A stretch of 64,000 bases of DNA from assembly GCA_017468925.1 (NCBI GenBank), contig JAFUHI010000009.1, positions 124,001-188,000 of the forward strand, in the 5' to 3' direction. The stretch comes from Bacilli bacterium (GTDB lineage: Bacteria; Bacillota_I; Bacilli_A; RFN20; CAG-826). This document shows, in pieces, positions 26,556 to 35,770 of this stretch. The position numbers and the translations under genes were made by a program. Position 1 is the stretch's first letter, and each line of letters starts with the position of its first letter. The notes beneath the pieces were generated by a model that was not told the DNA's origin, did not search any database, and was given only the letters and a program-made list of their open reading frames with translations.

Positions 26556-27539
26556 TTAATCCATGAAAATGATGGAACAACCGGCTTGATCCATTTCAAA
26601 CGGCAACTCTTTTAAATCCTTTAATGCTTCTTTGACCGCCGCTCTACTTTCTCTAGTTGGGCAATAGAATAAGAGGAAACCTCCTCCGCCAGCGCCTAGA
26701 AGCTTGCCTCCAGTCGCCCCTGCTTTTATTGCTTTTTCATAATATTCATCAATCATTGGGTTGGTGATTCCTGCAGCGAGGTTTCTTTTGATTTCCCAGC
26801 TTTCTTTCAAGACCGGACCAAGCGCATCAACATGATTGTTTTCCAATTCGGTTTTCAATTTCCTCGTCAATTCACAGAGTTTTTTGGTCGCGTTTATTTT
26901 GTCTTCGGCAGATGTGCTGTAGCTATTTGTCTGCTCAGCAAGTATCTTATTCGCATCATGCAAAGCGCCGGTATAGAACATCAAAAGACTGCTTGATAAT
27001 TTGGCGTATGATTCATGCCTCATAACGATCGGCTCAACTTTGACGAAACCATCTGGACAGAATTCGTAATAACGGAGTCCACCAAAAGAGGAGGCAAATT
27101 GGTCTTGTTTTCCGATCGGATGACCTAATTTATTAATTTCTACTTCGCATGCTTCTTTGGCGACTTTGTAAGCAGAAACAGATTTTTCGTTATATGAATA
27201 CATTAATCTAAGTAAAGCGACTGTGAAGGCGCTTGATGAACCTAGCCCTGTTCCTGCAGGGATATCTGCCATCGATGTGATTTCGATGCCTTTGTTGCCG
27301 AAGTCTTCTAGGACTTGCCTAAAAATCTTATGCTCAATTTTTTCGGCCTCGTCGACAACTTCGGTCTTTGAATACTTAAGGGTGATTTTATCTTTGTTGA
27401 ATGTTGGATTGATTGTTAGATATACGTATTTTTTTATTGTTGTAGAGATGACGCATCCACCATATTTCTCATAGAAGGAAGGGATGTCGCTTCCGCCTCC
27501 GCAGAAACTCACTCTAAATGGGGCTCTTGCAATTAACAT
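26556..27539 (-). CDS. hddA: D-glycero-alpha-D-manno-heptose-7-phosphate kinase (GHMP kinase)
   Basis: A 327-residue GHMP kinase. Motif 1 is RAPFRVSFCGGGSDIPSFYE, the ATP loop is IPAGTGLGSSSAFTVALL, and motif 3 is GATGGKLLGAGGGGFLLFYC. The GGGSD start and overall length match HddA heptose kinases (1-phosphorylation of heptose 7-phosphate) rather than galactokinase or mevalonate kinase. It opens the heptose operon, ends one base before the fused enzyme starts, and is divergent from a FGGY kinase. Confidence 0.87.
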   Translation of the reverse strand: MLIARAPFRVSFCGGGSDIPSFYEKYGGCVISTTIKKYVYLTINPTFNKDKITLKYSKTEVVDEAEKIEHKIFRQVLEDFGNKGIEITSMADIPAGTGLGSSSAFTVALLRLMYSYNEKSVSAYKVAKEACEVEINKLGHPIGKQDQFASSFGGLRYYEFCPDGFVKVEPIVMRHESYAKLSSSLLMFYTGALHDANKILAEQTNSYSTSAEDKINATKKLCELTRKLKTELENNHVDALGPVLKESWEIKRNLAAGITNPMIDEYYEKAIKAGATGGKLLGAGGGGFLLFYCPTRESRAAVKEALKDLKELPFEMDQAGCSIIFMD

Positions 27540-27572
27540 AATAGAATTCCTTTTCTTGTGGTCTTATTCTAC

Positions 27573-27602
27573 CACTTTATTTATTTTATAAAGTGATAAA
27601 AT
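27573..27602. promoter_or_regulatory. Divergent promoter region with inverted repeat between hddA and the FGGY kinase
   Basis: CACTTTAT (27573-27580) and ATAAAGTG (27588-27595) form a perfect 8-base inverted repeat with a 7-base centre, followed by GATAAAAT, a likely -10 for the kinase. One regulator bound here could control both directions. Confidence 0.5.
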
Positions 27603-27620
27603 TATTCAGGGAGAAAACCT

Positions 27621-29183
27621 ATGTCAGATAAATTAATTCTTACTATTGATTTTGGTACACAGTCCGTCAGGGCAAGTTTATTCGATGCAAAGGGCGAGAG
27701 TTTGGCGCAAGCCAAAGAAACATACAGCCCAGCATATTATTCGTTAAAACCTAATTATGCCGAGCAAGATCCACATTCTTATTATGAGTCACTTTGCAAA
27801 TGCACAAAGAGACTTGCAAGCGAGCATCCTGATTTGTTTACAAGAATAGCTGGAATAACTTTGACTTGCTTCCGTGATTCGGCGGTGATGCTTGATGAGA
27901 ATAACAAAGTAATCAGACCGATGATTCTTTGGTTAGATCAAAGAACGGCTAAATGCGAAAATAAACTCCCTGTCCTTCATAGGTTTTTGTTTAGATTGGT
28001 TGGAAAAACCGACACAATCGACGCCAATAGAAAAAGAAGCATGGCCAACTGGATCAAAGAGAATGAGCCAGAGAATTGGGCCAAATGCAAGAAATGGCTC
28101 CCTGTTTCGACCTATTTCCATTTCCTTTTGACCGGGCAAATGCTAGATAGCGCTTCAAACGCTTCCGGTCATTATCCAATTAATTTCAAAAAGGGAAGCT
28201 GGTATAAAAACCCAGATAAGCATTTCCAAGGCCAGATTTTTGGTTTGAGCGAGGATAAACTTCCTAAGCTTGTTGCCCCGGGTTCTATAATCGGGAAAAT
28301 CACAGAAGAGGCATCCATAGAAACAGGGATTCCTGCTGGGACAATTTTATATAGCTGTGGTTCTGATAAATCATGCGAGACGCTTGGTCTAGGGGTCATA
28401 GATGATATGACAGCAGCCTTATCATATGGAACTGCTTGCACCGTAGAGACCACAGTTAAGAAATATGTGGAATCTGAGCCGTTTTTGCCTGCATTTCCCG
28501 CGCCAATCAAGGGTGGATATTACAATATGGATGTCCAAATTTATCGCGGGTATTGGATGATAAATTGGTTCTTGAAGGAATTCGCTGGACAAAAAATCGA
28601 GGATGTTATGTCTAGTGATTTCGACGCAGACTATTTGAATTCCAAGCTTCATGAAGTTCCTGCTGGGAGCAACGGATTGGTGCTTCAGCCATATTGGGGA
28701 CCAGGTTTAGCTAGACCTAACGCCAAAGGAGCGGTGGTTGGATTTTCCGATAGCATAACCCAAGAGCATTTCTACAAAGCAATCATTGAAGGGATCTGCT
28801 ACGCCCTAAGAGAATCATTAGAGCATTTTGAAAAGAAATTAAAACATAAAATTCCAAATCTAAGAATCAGTGGTGGCGGTTCCCAAAGCGATGAAATATG
28901 CCAGATAACTGCAGATGTATTCCAAAAACCTGTCACCAGAGTTCAAACGTTTGAGACTTGTTCTTTAGGCGCAGCCATTGCTGGATTTATGGCCATAGGA
29001 GAATATAAAAATGTAGAAGAGGCAACCAAAAATATGGTTAGACCTTCCAAAACATTCACTCCAAATATAGAAAACAAAGAGACATATGACTATTTGTTCT
29101 ACAAAGTCTATCAGTCAATCTTCCCATCATTAAACAAAACTTATAATAGGATTAAGCAATTCAATAGGCTTCAAAACAAATAA
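27621..29183 (+). CDS. FGGY-family carbohydrate kinase
   Basis: A 520-residue two-domain kinase. N-terminal LTIDFGTQSVRASLFDAKG is the phosphate-1 region; TCFRDSAVMLDENNKV and MILWLDQRTAKC build the sugar pocket; GSDKSCETLGLGVIDD and the C-terminal RISGGGSQSDEICQITADVFQKPV with CSLGAAIAGFMAIG form the ATP site. GGGAG precedes the ATG. The family covers xylulose, ribulose, glycerol and sedoheptulose kinases; sequence alone does not choose. Its divergence from the heptose operon makes a sedoheptulose/heptulose kinase an attractive but unproven possibility. Confidence 0.8.
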   Translation: MSDKLILTIDFGTQSVRASLFDAKGESLAQAKETYSPAYYSLKPNYAEQDPHSYYESLCKCTKRLASEHPDLFTRIAGITLTCFRDSAVMLDENNKVIRPMILWLDQRTAKCENKLPVLHRFLFRLVGKTDTIDANRKRSMANWIKENEPENWAKCKKWLPVSTYFHFLLTGQMLDSASNASGHYPINFKKGSWYKNPDKHFQGQIFGLSEDKLPKLVAPGSIIGKITEEASIETGIPAGTILYSCGSDKSCETLGLGVIDDMTAALSYGTACTVETTVKKYVESEPFLPAFPAPIKGGYYNMDVQIYRGYWMINWFLKEFAGQKIEDVMSSDFDADYLNSKLHEVPAGSNGLVLQPYWGPGLARPNAKGAVVGFSDSITQEHFYKAIIEGICYALRESLEHFEKKLKHKIPNLRISGGGSQSDEICQITADVFQKPVTRVQTFETCSLGAAIAGFMAIGEYKNVEEATKNMVRPSKTFTPNIENKETYDYLFYKVYQSIFPSLNKTYNRIKQFNRLQNK

Positions 29184-29203
29184 AATCCTTGCAAAAACAA
29201 AAT

Positions 29204-29246
29204 AAAAAAGCGGCATTTGCATTAAAAAGCAGTGCCGTTTTTTGTA
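29204..29246. terminator. Bidirectional rho-independent terminator
   Basis: AAAAGCGGCA pairs with TGCCGTTTTT (one G-T pair), with an inner TGC/GCA stem, and A/T runs on each side. It separates the FGGY kinase from the converging TetR gene. Confidence 0.85.
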
Positions 29247-29250
29247 ATCT

Positions 29251-29835
29251 TTATTTTGCAATCAAAGATAAAATTGTCTCTTCTTTTGGGGCTTTGAATT
29301 TCTCGCCTTGGATGATTCTTCTGCGCAGCATTCCGTTAAGAACGTCGACAAGAATTAGGGCGACTTCATCAGCGGTGCCTTCTCTAAGCTTTCCATCTTT
29401 TTGGCCATCTTTGACCATTTTCTTCAAATCGAGATATAGGTCCGGCGATTTGATTCCTTCATCGTCGACGAAGTGGCGGTATCCACACAAAAGAAGGAAA
29501 TAAACAATTTCATCATCTTCCTTTGTGGCGGCAAGTATTTCTCTAACTAAGAATTGAATTCCTTTGAATCCGCCAAGCTTTTTGGCTTCTTCGAATTTAG
29601 GAAGTCTTGAAACGAATTTCTTTCCCTGCATTCTTAAGACAATCGCATCGTAAGCTTCGGCTTTTCCTTCGAAATAGTGGTAGAAAAGACCGTGGGCGCA
29701 ATTGGCTTCGTTGGTGATGTCATCAACGGTGATCTCGTTATAAGACCTCGTGGCAAATACCTTTAATGATTTTTTAAGAAGTTTTTCTCTTCTTTTGTCT
29801 TTTATGACTTTGTTTTGGGCTGGTGTGCGTGGCAT
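29251..29835 (-). CDS. TetR/AcrR-family transcriptional regulator
   Basis: A 194-residue regulator with the TetR helix-turn-helix near the N-terminus: KSLKVFATRSYNEITVDDITNEANCAHGLFYHYFEGKAEAYDAI. The remainder is a helical ligand and dimer domain. It precedes the DUF368 gene going away from it on the same strand order (DUF368 upstream, 39 bases apart), so it may respond to envelope stress or an amphiphilic ligand. Ligand and targets cannot be read from the sequence. Confidence 0.85.
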   Translation of the reverse strand: MPRTPAQNKVIKDKRREKLLKKSLKVFATRSYNEITVDDITNEANCAHGLFYHYFEGKAEAYDAIVLRMQGKKFVSRLPKFEEAKKLGGFKGIQFLVREILAATKEDDEIVYFLLLCGYRHFVDDEGIKSPDLYLDLKKMVKDGQKDGKLREGTADEVALILVDVLNGMLRRRIIQGEKFKAPKEETILSLIAK

Positions 29836-29874
29836 AAAAATTTCTCCTTATATTTAAAATACACGAAAATAAAA

Positions 29875-30837
29875 TTAATTGTTAGAATTTTCGTCAATTA
29901 AATTTTCTTGTTTCCGTTTGTTGGCCTTTATGGTTAGTATCGCCATTGAAACACCAGCGGTGATAAAGAGGACTATGCCAAGGATATATTCCCATAATTG
30001 TGTTTTTGCGATGACGATATTTCCATCATCAAATCCTGTATAGTGGTACCAAATCTGGTTGTTGATAAACATCGCAACAACCGATCCAATAATAAATCCA
30101 GAAATAAGTTTGAACGTAATTGAGCGGTGTTTCGTAAGCAAAAAGTTCATATTTTTACCAATCACGAATAATCCAAGTAGAGCCCCGATTAAAATACATA
30201 AGGTTAACAAAAGGCCTGTTAATGCGGTTCCAGGCACATGGAAAATTGACTGATTTCCAACATATAATGCGATTACTGGATTATACAATCCGAATATAAA
30301 CAATATCATCGCGCCCGAAATACCCGGTATTATGCAACAATACGCCGCGACAAACCCTACAATCGCACAAACGGGATATATCCACCAAACCCTGTCAACG
30401 AAAGCAGATGATAAATCTATTTTCCATATAGTTAACGCCAAAACAGACAAAGCACCAATGCCGGCGGATAAGATGAATCCAACAAGCATTAAGATAATGT
30501 CTTTGGTGGTTAGTTTCTTGCCTTGAAATTCAGGGAAAACGACAGGAAGCGATCCTATTGTGAAACCTGCGAATAAGGATGTAATGGCAAAAGGAGCCAA
30601 ATCATACCCGAAATGCGCACCAACGAAGAATATAATCGCGCTTATCCCCGCTCCAAGAACTATAGGAATTAAAATTTTGATGTTCTTTTTAAAATCTTTT
30701 GTTAGGCCGGAAATGCCTCCAATCAACTCATCATATATTTTAAAAATCACACCCATCGTGCCAGCGCTTACCCCTGGTATAGCGCCCATACCGAGGGACA
30801 ATCCCCTCAAAAAACGTGTCAAGAAGTTATTTTTCAT
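29875..30837 (-). CDS. DUF368 membrane protein, PopT-like polyprenyl-phosphate transporter
   Basis: A 320-residue polytopic protein with about nine helices. The family hallmarks are GLSLGMGAIPGVSAGTMGVIFKIYD near the N-terminus and CCIIPGISGAMILFIFGLYN in the middle, an internally repeated PGxSxGT/M motif. DUF368 proteins (PopT) have been shown to recycle undecaprenyl phosphate across the membrane, which implies lipid-linked glycan or peptidoglycan synthesis in this organism. The gene is upstream of tetR on the same strand and diverges from the flavodoxin gene. Confidence 0.85.
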   Translation of the reverse strand: MKNNFLTRFLRGLSLGMGAIPGVSAGTMGVIFKIYDELIGGISGLTKDFKKNIKILIPIVLGAGISAIIFFVGAHFGYDLAPFAITSLFAGFTIGSLPVVFPEFQGKKLTTKDIILMLVGFILSAGIGALSVLALTIWKIDLSSAFVDRVWWIYPVCAIVGFVAAYCCIIPGISGAMILFIFGLYNPVIALYVGNQSIFHVPGTALTGLLLTLCILIGALLGLFVIGKNMNFLLTKHRSITFKLISGFIIGSVVAMFINNQIWYHYTGFDDGNIVIAKTQLWEYILGIVLFITAGVSMAILTIKANKRKQENLIDENSNN

Positions 30838-30894
30838 GCTTAATATGATACTGCCTTATCGCAATTTTAATACAAACAAGTTATTATGCTAAAT

Positions 30895-31446
30895 ATGAAA
30901 ACATTAGTATTGTATCAATCAAACACTGGCTGCACAAAAGCGTATGCCGAAGCCATCGCCCAAGGAATCCATGGCGATGTCATGCCTTTGAAGAAATTTA
31001 AGGCATATAAAAAAATAAGGGAGAATTATGACGCTGTCGTCTTTGGCGGTTGGATAATGGGAAACACCATTCAAGGCATAGACAAATTCCTAACCCATTG
31101 GGATGAAATGGAAGGAATGGTAGTCCTCGTCTTCGCCGTTGGAATGGGCATACCGACTGATGAATCAAGAAAAATATTAATCTCTCAGAATGTATTGGAT
31201 TTATACCATCTTAGATTCTATCAATTCAGAGGTTCATATGATTACGCCAAACTCAAATTCCCTTATAACCTTTACATGAATATATCTATGAAGAGAATTG
31301 AACAAGATCCATCGATGAGCGAAAACTCCGCGGATCTTTTGCAATTAAAAGAAAGGCCTTTATATTTCAACGACACAGAGAAAGTTGAGAAGATATTGAC
31401 CGTCTTGAGAACCGAAGCCGCTAAAATGGAGGTTACAAAAGCCTAA
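30895..31446 (+). CDS. Flavodoxin-domain protein
   Basis: A 183-residue flavodoxin-like protein. The FMN phosphate loop is VLYQSNTGCTKAYAEAIA, followed by YDAVVFGGWIMGNTIQG and VLVFAVGMGIPTDES. HemG-type protoporphyrinogen oxidases share this layout, but the sequence does not settle the role. Start 30895 places the first strand immediately after the Met; ATG 30886 would add three residues. Neither has a ribosome-binding site, and TATTAT at 30882-30887 lies seven bases before ATG 30895, suggesting a leaderless message. pth follows after one base. Confidence 0.75.
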   Translation: MKTLVLYQSNTGCTKAYAEAIAQGIHGDVMPLKKFKAYKKIRENYDAVVFGGWIMGNTIQGIDKFLTHWDEMEGMVVLVFAVGMGIPTDESRKILISQNVLDLYHLRFYQFRGSYDYAKLKFPYNLYMNISMKRIEQDPSMSENSADLLQLKERPLYFNDTEKVEKILTVLRTEAAKMEVTKA

Positions 31447-31447
31447 A

Positions 31448-32020
31448 ATGAAACTGTTTGTTGGCCTAGGTAATCCTGGCAAGGAGTATGTAGGCACAAG
31501 ACATAACATGGGATATGAAGTCATTGACCGTTTTGCCGAAATGGCAGGAGGGGTTTTTGATAAAACTGGTTTTAAAGGGATATATGGAATTATAAAAAAT
31601 CCAGCGTTCAAGGAACCAATCATCATTTGTAAACCAGAAACTTTCATGAATTTATCTGGTGAATGCGTCAAACCTCTCGCAGATTATTTCAAGATAGATG
31701 TTTCTGACATCGTGATTGTATATGATGAGATGGCCTTGCCCGAGGGACAAATAAGATTAAGAGAAGGCGGGTCAAGCGGAGGCCACAAAGGAATCGCGAA
31801 TATCATCCAATTATTCGGGACGGAGAAAATAAAAAGAATCCGTGTTGGGATAGGAGAGCCGCCCCACCATAATCCTATTGATTATGTTTTAAGCAAGCCA
31901 AACGCGGAATCTTTTGCTAAAATAGATGCGGCCATCGCCGATGCGGCCAAAGCTCTACGCGATATTGAAATCAAATCATTTGAATATGCGATGAGCATCT
32001 ATAATGGCAAAAAGGGATAA
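31448..32020 (+). CDS. pth: Peptidyl-tRNA hydrolase
   Basis: A 190-residue enzyme that frees tRNA from peptidyl-tRNA. Signatures: LFVGLGNPGKEYVGTRHNMGYEVID with catalytic His, KPETFMNLSGECV, IVYDEMALPEGQIRLREGGSSGGHKGI with catalytic Asp, and RVGIGEPPHHNPIDYVLSK. It heads the pth-mfd-rqcP-tilS-ftsH block conserved in Bacilli. Its stop codon (TAATT) appears to touch the start of mfd. Confidence 0.95.
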   Translation: MKLFVGLGNPGKEYVGTRHNMGYEVIDRFAEMAGGVFDKTGFKGIYGIIKNPAFKEPIIICKPETFMNLSGECVKPLADYFKIDVSDIVIVYDEMALPEGQIRLREGGSSGGHKGIANIIQLFGTEKIKRIRVGIGEPPHHNPIDYVLSKPNAESFAKIDAAIADAAKALRDIEIKSFEYAMSIYNGKKG

Positions 32021-32088
32021 TTATCGACTTATTTGCAGCAATCAGACAATCTAACCTGACCTCCCCCCTTTACGAAAAAAGAGGGCAT

Positions 32089-35000
32089 TTGGTCGTTGAT
32101 GATACGATAGGAATATCACTTCTTTTTGCATCTTTTTTCAAAGAAAAACCAGGAAACTATATCCTTGTTGCATCTAATCTTTACAGTGCTCAAAAGTCTT
32201 ATGAATTCCTTTTGAATTTCTTAGATGAAGATGAGGTTATTTTCTTCCCATCCGATGAACTTCTTAGGGCAGAGCAGCTTTCATCCTCTAAGGAGTTTTT
32301 ATCCCAAAGGCTTTATGCGATGAGCAAAGCTTTGGAAAAGAAAAACAAAATCATTGTTGCCCACCCAACATCGTTGCTTAGGTTCTTGCCAGACCCTGAG
32401 CAATTTAAGAAAAACCAGATGATTCTGAAAGTCGGTGACCAAATAGACATCGAGGAATTCAAAAGCAAGATGATCGAACTTGGTTATACAAGAGTGAATA
32501 AAATCGATCAGACGCTTCAATTCGCAATAAGGGGTGACATCATTGATTTCTATTCCGTTGGCGATGTTTCTCCGACAAGAATTGAATTGTTTGGCGATGA
32601 GATTGAATCCATAAAAACATTTGATATTGCTAGTCAAAGTAGCAGAAAAAAGATGGAATCTGCAAAGATTTTGCCTGCTTCTGATATCTTTCTTAGCGAT
32701 GACGAACTAACTGATTTCGCCTTAAGGCTTAAAAACATCCTTGCCACTGATAAAGACAAATTTGAAAACGATGAAGCGGAAGAACTTGAGAAAAACGTGA
32801 TGAATGATTTGTCTCTTTTCGTTGAGAAAAATTATCGCCCATATCTTTATAAATATTATGGTTTTGCGTTAAACAAATGTTTTTCTATTGCGGATTATCT
32901 AGATAACCCGCTTGTGTACATTGCCTCTAAAGATTCTTTTTCATCCTCATATGGTTCTATGCAACTTGATTCCAGGCATTTCCTCAACGAACTTTTTGAG
33001 GCAAGGCTATGTCCATCTCATTTAGAGAACTATATGAAATTGGAGCAGGCTGTGAAAGATGATAATAGGCTAAAATTTGGGTTAACATTCGCAAAAGAGC
33101 CTACCGATATCATCGCTAACATTCATCATATTATCCCTTCAGGCAACGGATTAAATTCAGTAATCCCAACCATAATGACTTATTATGGCGAAAACAAAAA
33201 AGTGATTATATCCTTGCCAGATCTCCATCAAAATGAAGTAATTAGAGGGATTTTGGAAGAAAAAAGTCTCCCATATGAAGAAGTGGATGGCTTCAATCTG
33301 CCAAAAGGAAATCTCGGTATTTCCTATGCCAACCTAAATCATGGTTTTGAGATTAACGAGTGTGGGATAACTTATATTTCCTCAAGTGAATTATTTGGCC
33401 ACTCGGTCGCAGCATCAAGATTTACATCAAGGTTCAAAGAGGCGACAATCTTAAGGACATACGATGACTTGATTCCAGGAGATTATGTCGTGCATGAATA
33501 TAACGGCATCGGTCAGTTTTTAGGCGTCAAAACCCTAGAAGATAAAGGCAAGCATAGAGACTATCTATATATCGCATACGCTGGCGAGCAAAAGTTATAT
33601 ATTCCTTTAGAACAGTTTAGGCTTGTCAGAAAATATTCGGCGAAAGATGGCGCCGCTCCTAGGCTTTCTAGACTTTTCAGCAAAGAGTGGGAAAACAGAA
33701 AGAAGAAAATCAAAGAAAGAATCAATGAACTAGCCGATAGACTCCTCACTTTATATGGCGATAGAGCCAAAACAAAGGGATTTGCTTTCCTCCCAGATGA
33801 TGAGATACAAACAAAATTCGAGAATGAGTTTCCTTACGCTTTAACTGAAGACCAAGAAAAGTCTTTGCAAGAAATTAAAGCCGATATGGAGAAGGACGAG
33901 ATAATGGATAGGCTTCTAATCGGCGATGTCGGATTCGGTAAAACTGAATTGGCATTTAGGGCCTGCATGAAGTGCATATTAAGCGGAAAGCAAGCCGCCA
34001 TATTATGCCCTACAACATTATTAGCGAGACAGCATTATGAAGTCGCACTTTCTCGCTTTGCCTCCTTTGGCGTCAAAATCGTTCTCTTCTCAAGGATGGT
34101 GCCCGAAAAAGAACAAAAAGCGCAAATTAAAGAAGTGCTATCTGGAAGCGTTGACCTAATAATAGGAACCCATAGACTTTTATCCAAAGAGATTCAATTT
34201 AAAGATTTAGGCCTTTTGGTCGTTGATGAAGAACAACGATTTGGCGTTGAACAAAAAGAAGCCATAAAAGAGATGAAGAAGAGCGTTGACGTCTTAACTC
34301 TTTCCGCCACCCCAATACCCAGAACAATGCAGATGTCTTTGGTGGGTATAAGAGCCATGTCCACGATTAATACCCCTCCAGAACTCAGGATGCCGATCCA
34401 GACATATGTAACACCTTATGATGAAAAGATAGCCATCGAATTGATTCAAAGAGAATTGGGCAGAGGTGGCCAAGTATTTTATCTTTTTAACAATACGACC
34501 ACAATATATTCAAAAGCCTCGCAAATCGCACGTAAAATACCAAATTCAACAGTGGGTGTTGTCCATGGAAAACTAGACAAAGAAGAAGTGGAAGAAACAA
34601 TGAGCAAATTCTACGAAGGCAAGATTGATGTGTTGGTCTGCACCTCGATCGTGGAAAACGGAATCGATGTCCCTAATGCAAATATGATCATCGTTGAAAA
34701 TGCTGATAAGTTTGGCTTGTCTCAGCTTTACCAAATCAAAGGCAGAGTTGGTAGAGGTAACCGTATAGCATACGCTTACCTTTTCTATAACCCATATAAA
34801 GACATGAACGAGGAAGCTCAAAAAAGATTGAAGGCAATCCAAGAATTCACCGAGCTAGGAAGCGGATATAAAATCGCCCAAAGAGATTTATTAATCAGAG
34901 GTGCTGGAGATATTTTAGGACCCGAGCAAGCGGGGTTCATCGACTCAATCGGTCTTGATCTATATCTAAAAATGCTAAATGAGGCCATAGAAGAGAAAAC

Positions 35001-35490
35001 CACCGGAAAAAAGCCTAAGCCAATCAAAGTCCACAAGATGTTCAACATCGATGCCTACATACCGAAAGAGTATGCGATAAATAGCGATAAGATTGAGCTA
35101 TATCAAGAACTGCAAGAGATTGAAAACGAGTCTCAACTAAGCAAATTTGTCTCCCACATTAGGGATGTATATGGAAGACTTCCAGATGAAGTGAATTTAC
35201 TGATAGAAAAGAAAAAAATCGATCTTTTGTTAGACAATGAAGAATTCGTTGATGTATCAGAAAGTGAGGAATATGTTGACATTCTTTTGTCGTCGCAATT
35301 CGCAAGAATCGGAGGAATAGGAGTCGAATTGTTCAATCAGCTTATGCCATATATAAACTCAATCAAAGTGACTTTTATCAACAAGGAATTGAACATAAGA
35401 ATGAAGAAAAATGATGAATGGATAAAAAGGGTTTACGACATATTAATGATTATTCATAAATTATATATGAATAAAAATTCTGTTTCGTGA
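32089..35490 (+). CDS. mfd: Transcription-repair coupling factor
   Basis: A large (>=1133-residue) ATP-dependent translocase that removes stalled RNA polymerase and recruits UvrA. Visible: UvrB-like N-terminal domain, RNA-polymerase interaction region (GDYVVHEYNGIGQFLGVKT), Walker A GDVGFGKTE at residue ~612, DEEQRFG box, SATPIPRTMQMSL, RVGRGNRIAYAYLFY and a TRCF C-terminal domain. Coordinates use the first conventional start, TTG 32089, but that begins inside the first beta strand. The frame stays open back to 32005 with family-like sequence (LFAAIRQSNLTSPLYEKRGH), so the true start is probably an ATA/ATT/ATC near 32017-32023. Confidence 0.93.
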   Translation: MVVDDTIGISLLFASFFKEKPGNYILVASNLYSAQKSYEFLLNFLDEDEVIFFPSDELLRAEQLSSSKEFLSQRLYAMSKALEKKNKIIVAHPTSLLRFLPDPEQFKKNQMILKVGDQIDIEEFKSKMIELGYTRVNKIDQTLQFAIRGDIIDFYSVGDVSPTRIELFGDEIESIKTFDIASQSSRKKMESAKILPASDIFLSDDELTDFALRLKNILATDKDKFENDEAEELEKNVMNDLSLFVEKNYRPYLYKYYGFALNKCFSIADYLDNPLVYIASKDSFSSSYGSMQLDSRHFLNELFEARLCPSHLENYMKLEQAVKDDNRLKFGLTFAKEPTDIIANIHHIIPSGNGLNSVIPTIMTYYGENKKVIISLPDLHQNEVIRGILEEKSLPYEEVDGFNLPKGNLGISYANLNHGFEINECGITYISSSELFGHSVAASRFTSRFKEATILRTYDDLIPGDYVVHEYNGIGQFLGVKTLEDKGKHRDYLYIAYAGEQKLYIPLEQFRLVRKYSAKDGAAPRLSRLFSKEWENRKKKIKERINELADRLLTLYGDRAKTKGFAFLPDDEIQTKFENEFPYALTEDQEKSLQEIKADMEKDEIMDRLLIGDVGFGKTELAFRACMKCILSGKQAAILCPTTLLARQHYEVALSRFASFGVKIVLFSRMVPEKEQKAQIKEVLSGSVDLIIGTHRLLSKEIQFKDLGLLVVDEEQRFGVEQKEAIKEMKKSVDVLTLSATPIPRTMQMSLVGIRAMSTINTPPELRMPIQTYVTPYDEKIAIELIQRELGRGGQVFYLFNNTTTIYSKASQIARKIPNSTVGVVHGKLDKEEVEETMSKFYEGKIDVLVCTSIVENGIDVPNANMIIVENADKFGLSQLYQIKGRVGRGNRIAYAYLFYNPYKDMNEEAQKRLKAIQEFTELGSGYKIAQRDLLIRGAGDILGPEQAGFIDSIGLDLYLKMLNEAIEEKTTGKKPKPIKVHKMFNIDAYIPKEYAINSDKIELYQELQEIENESQLSKFVSHIRDVYGRLPDEVNLLIEKKKIDLLLDNEEFVDVSESEEYVDILLSSQFARIGGIGVELFNQLMPYINSIKVTFINKELNIRMKKNDEWIKRVYDILMIIHKLYMNKNSVS

Positions 35491-35503
35491 TACAATATCT
35501 CCC
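35488..35503 (+). promoter_or_regulatory. Extended -10 promoter of rqcP, apparently leaderless
   Basis: TGATACAAT (hexamer 35491-35496) overlaps the mfd stop codon and ends seven bases before the rqcP ATG. No Shine-Dalgarno sequence is present. Confidence 0.5.
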
Positions 35504-35770
35504 ATGAGAATTGATAAATTCCTCAAAGTATCGCGCTTAATCAAAAGAAGAGAAGTCGCAAAAGAACTATGCGACGCAGGATTGATTTGGATTAATGATA
35601 AGCCCGCCAAACCAAGTTCAGAAGTTAATGAAGGCGACATCATCATTCTTCAGTTAGGGAAGCGCAAAATCACTGCAAAAGTTGCCGCAATTAAACAATT
35701 TGCATCAAAAGAAGACGCTTCAAATATGATTGAAATAATATCAAATGAATACAAGGAGGCAGAAAAATGA
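35504..35770 (+). CDS. rqcP: S4-domain RNA-binding protein, RqcP-like
   Basis: An 88-residue protein that is nearly all one S4 domain: MRIDKFLKVSRLIKRREVAKELCDAGLIWIN, then GDIIILQLGKRK. Size and position between mfd and tilS match YabO/RqcP, which binds stalled 50S subunits and helps RqcH add alanine tails in ribosome quality control. HslR-type heat-shock proteins are close relatives. It overlaps tilS by 4 bases. Confidence 0.85.
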   Translation: MRIDKFLKVSRLIKRREVAKELCDAGLIWINDKPAKPSSEVNEGDIIILQLGKRKITAKVAAIKQFASKEDASNMIEIISNEYKEAEK

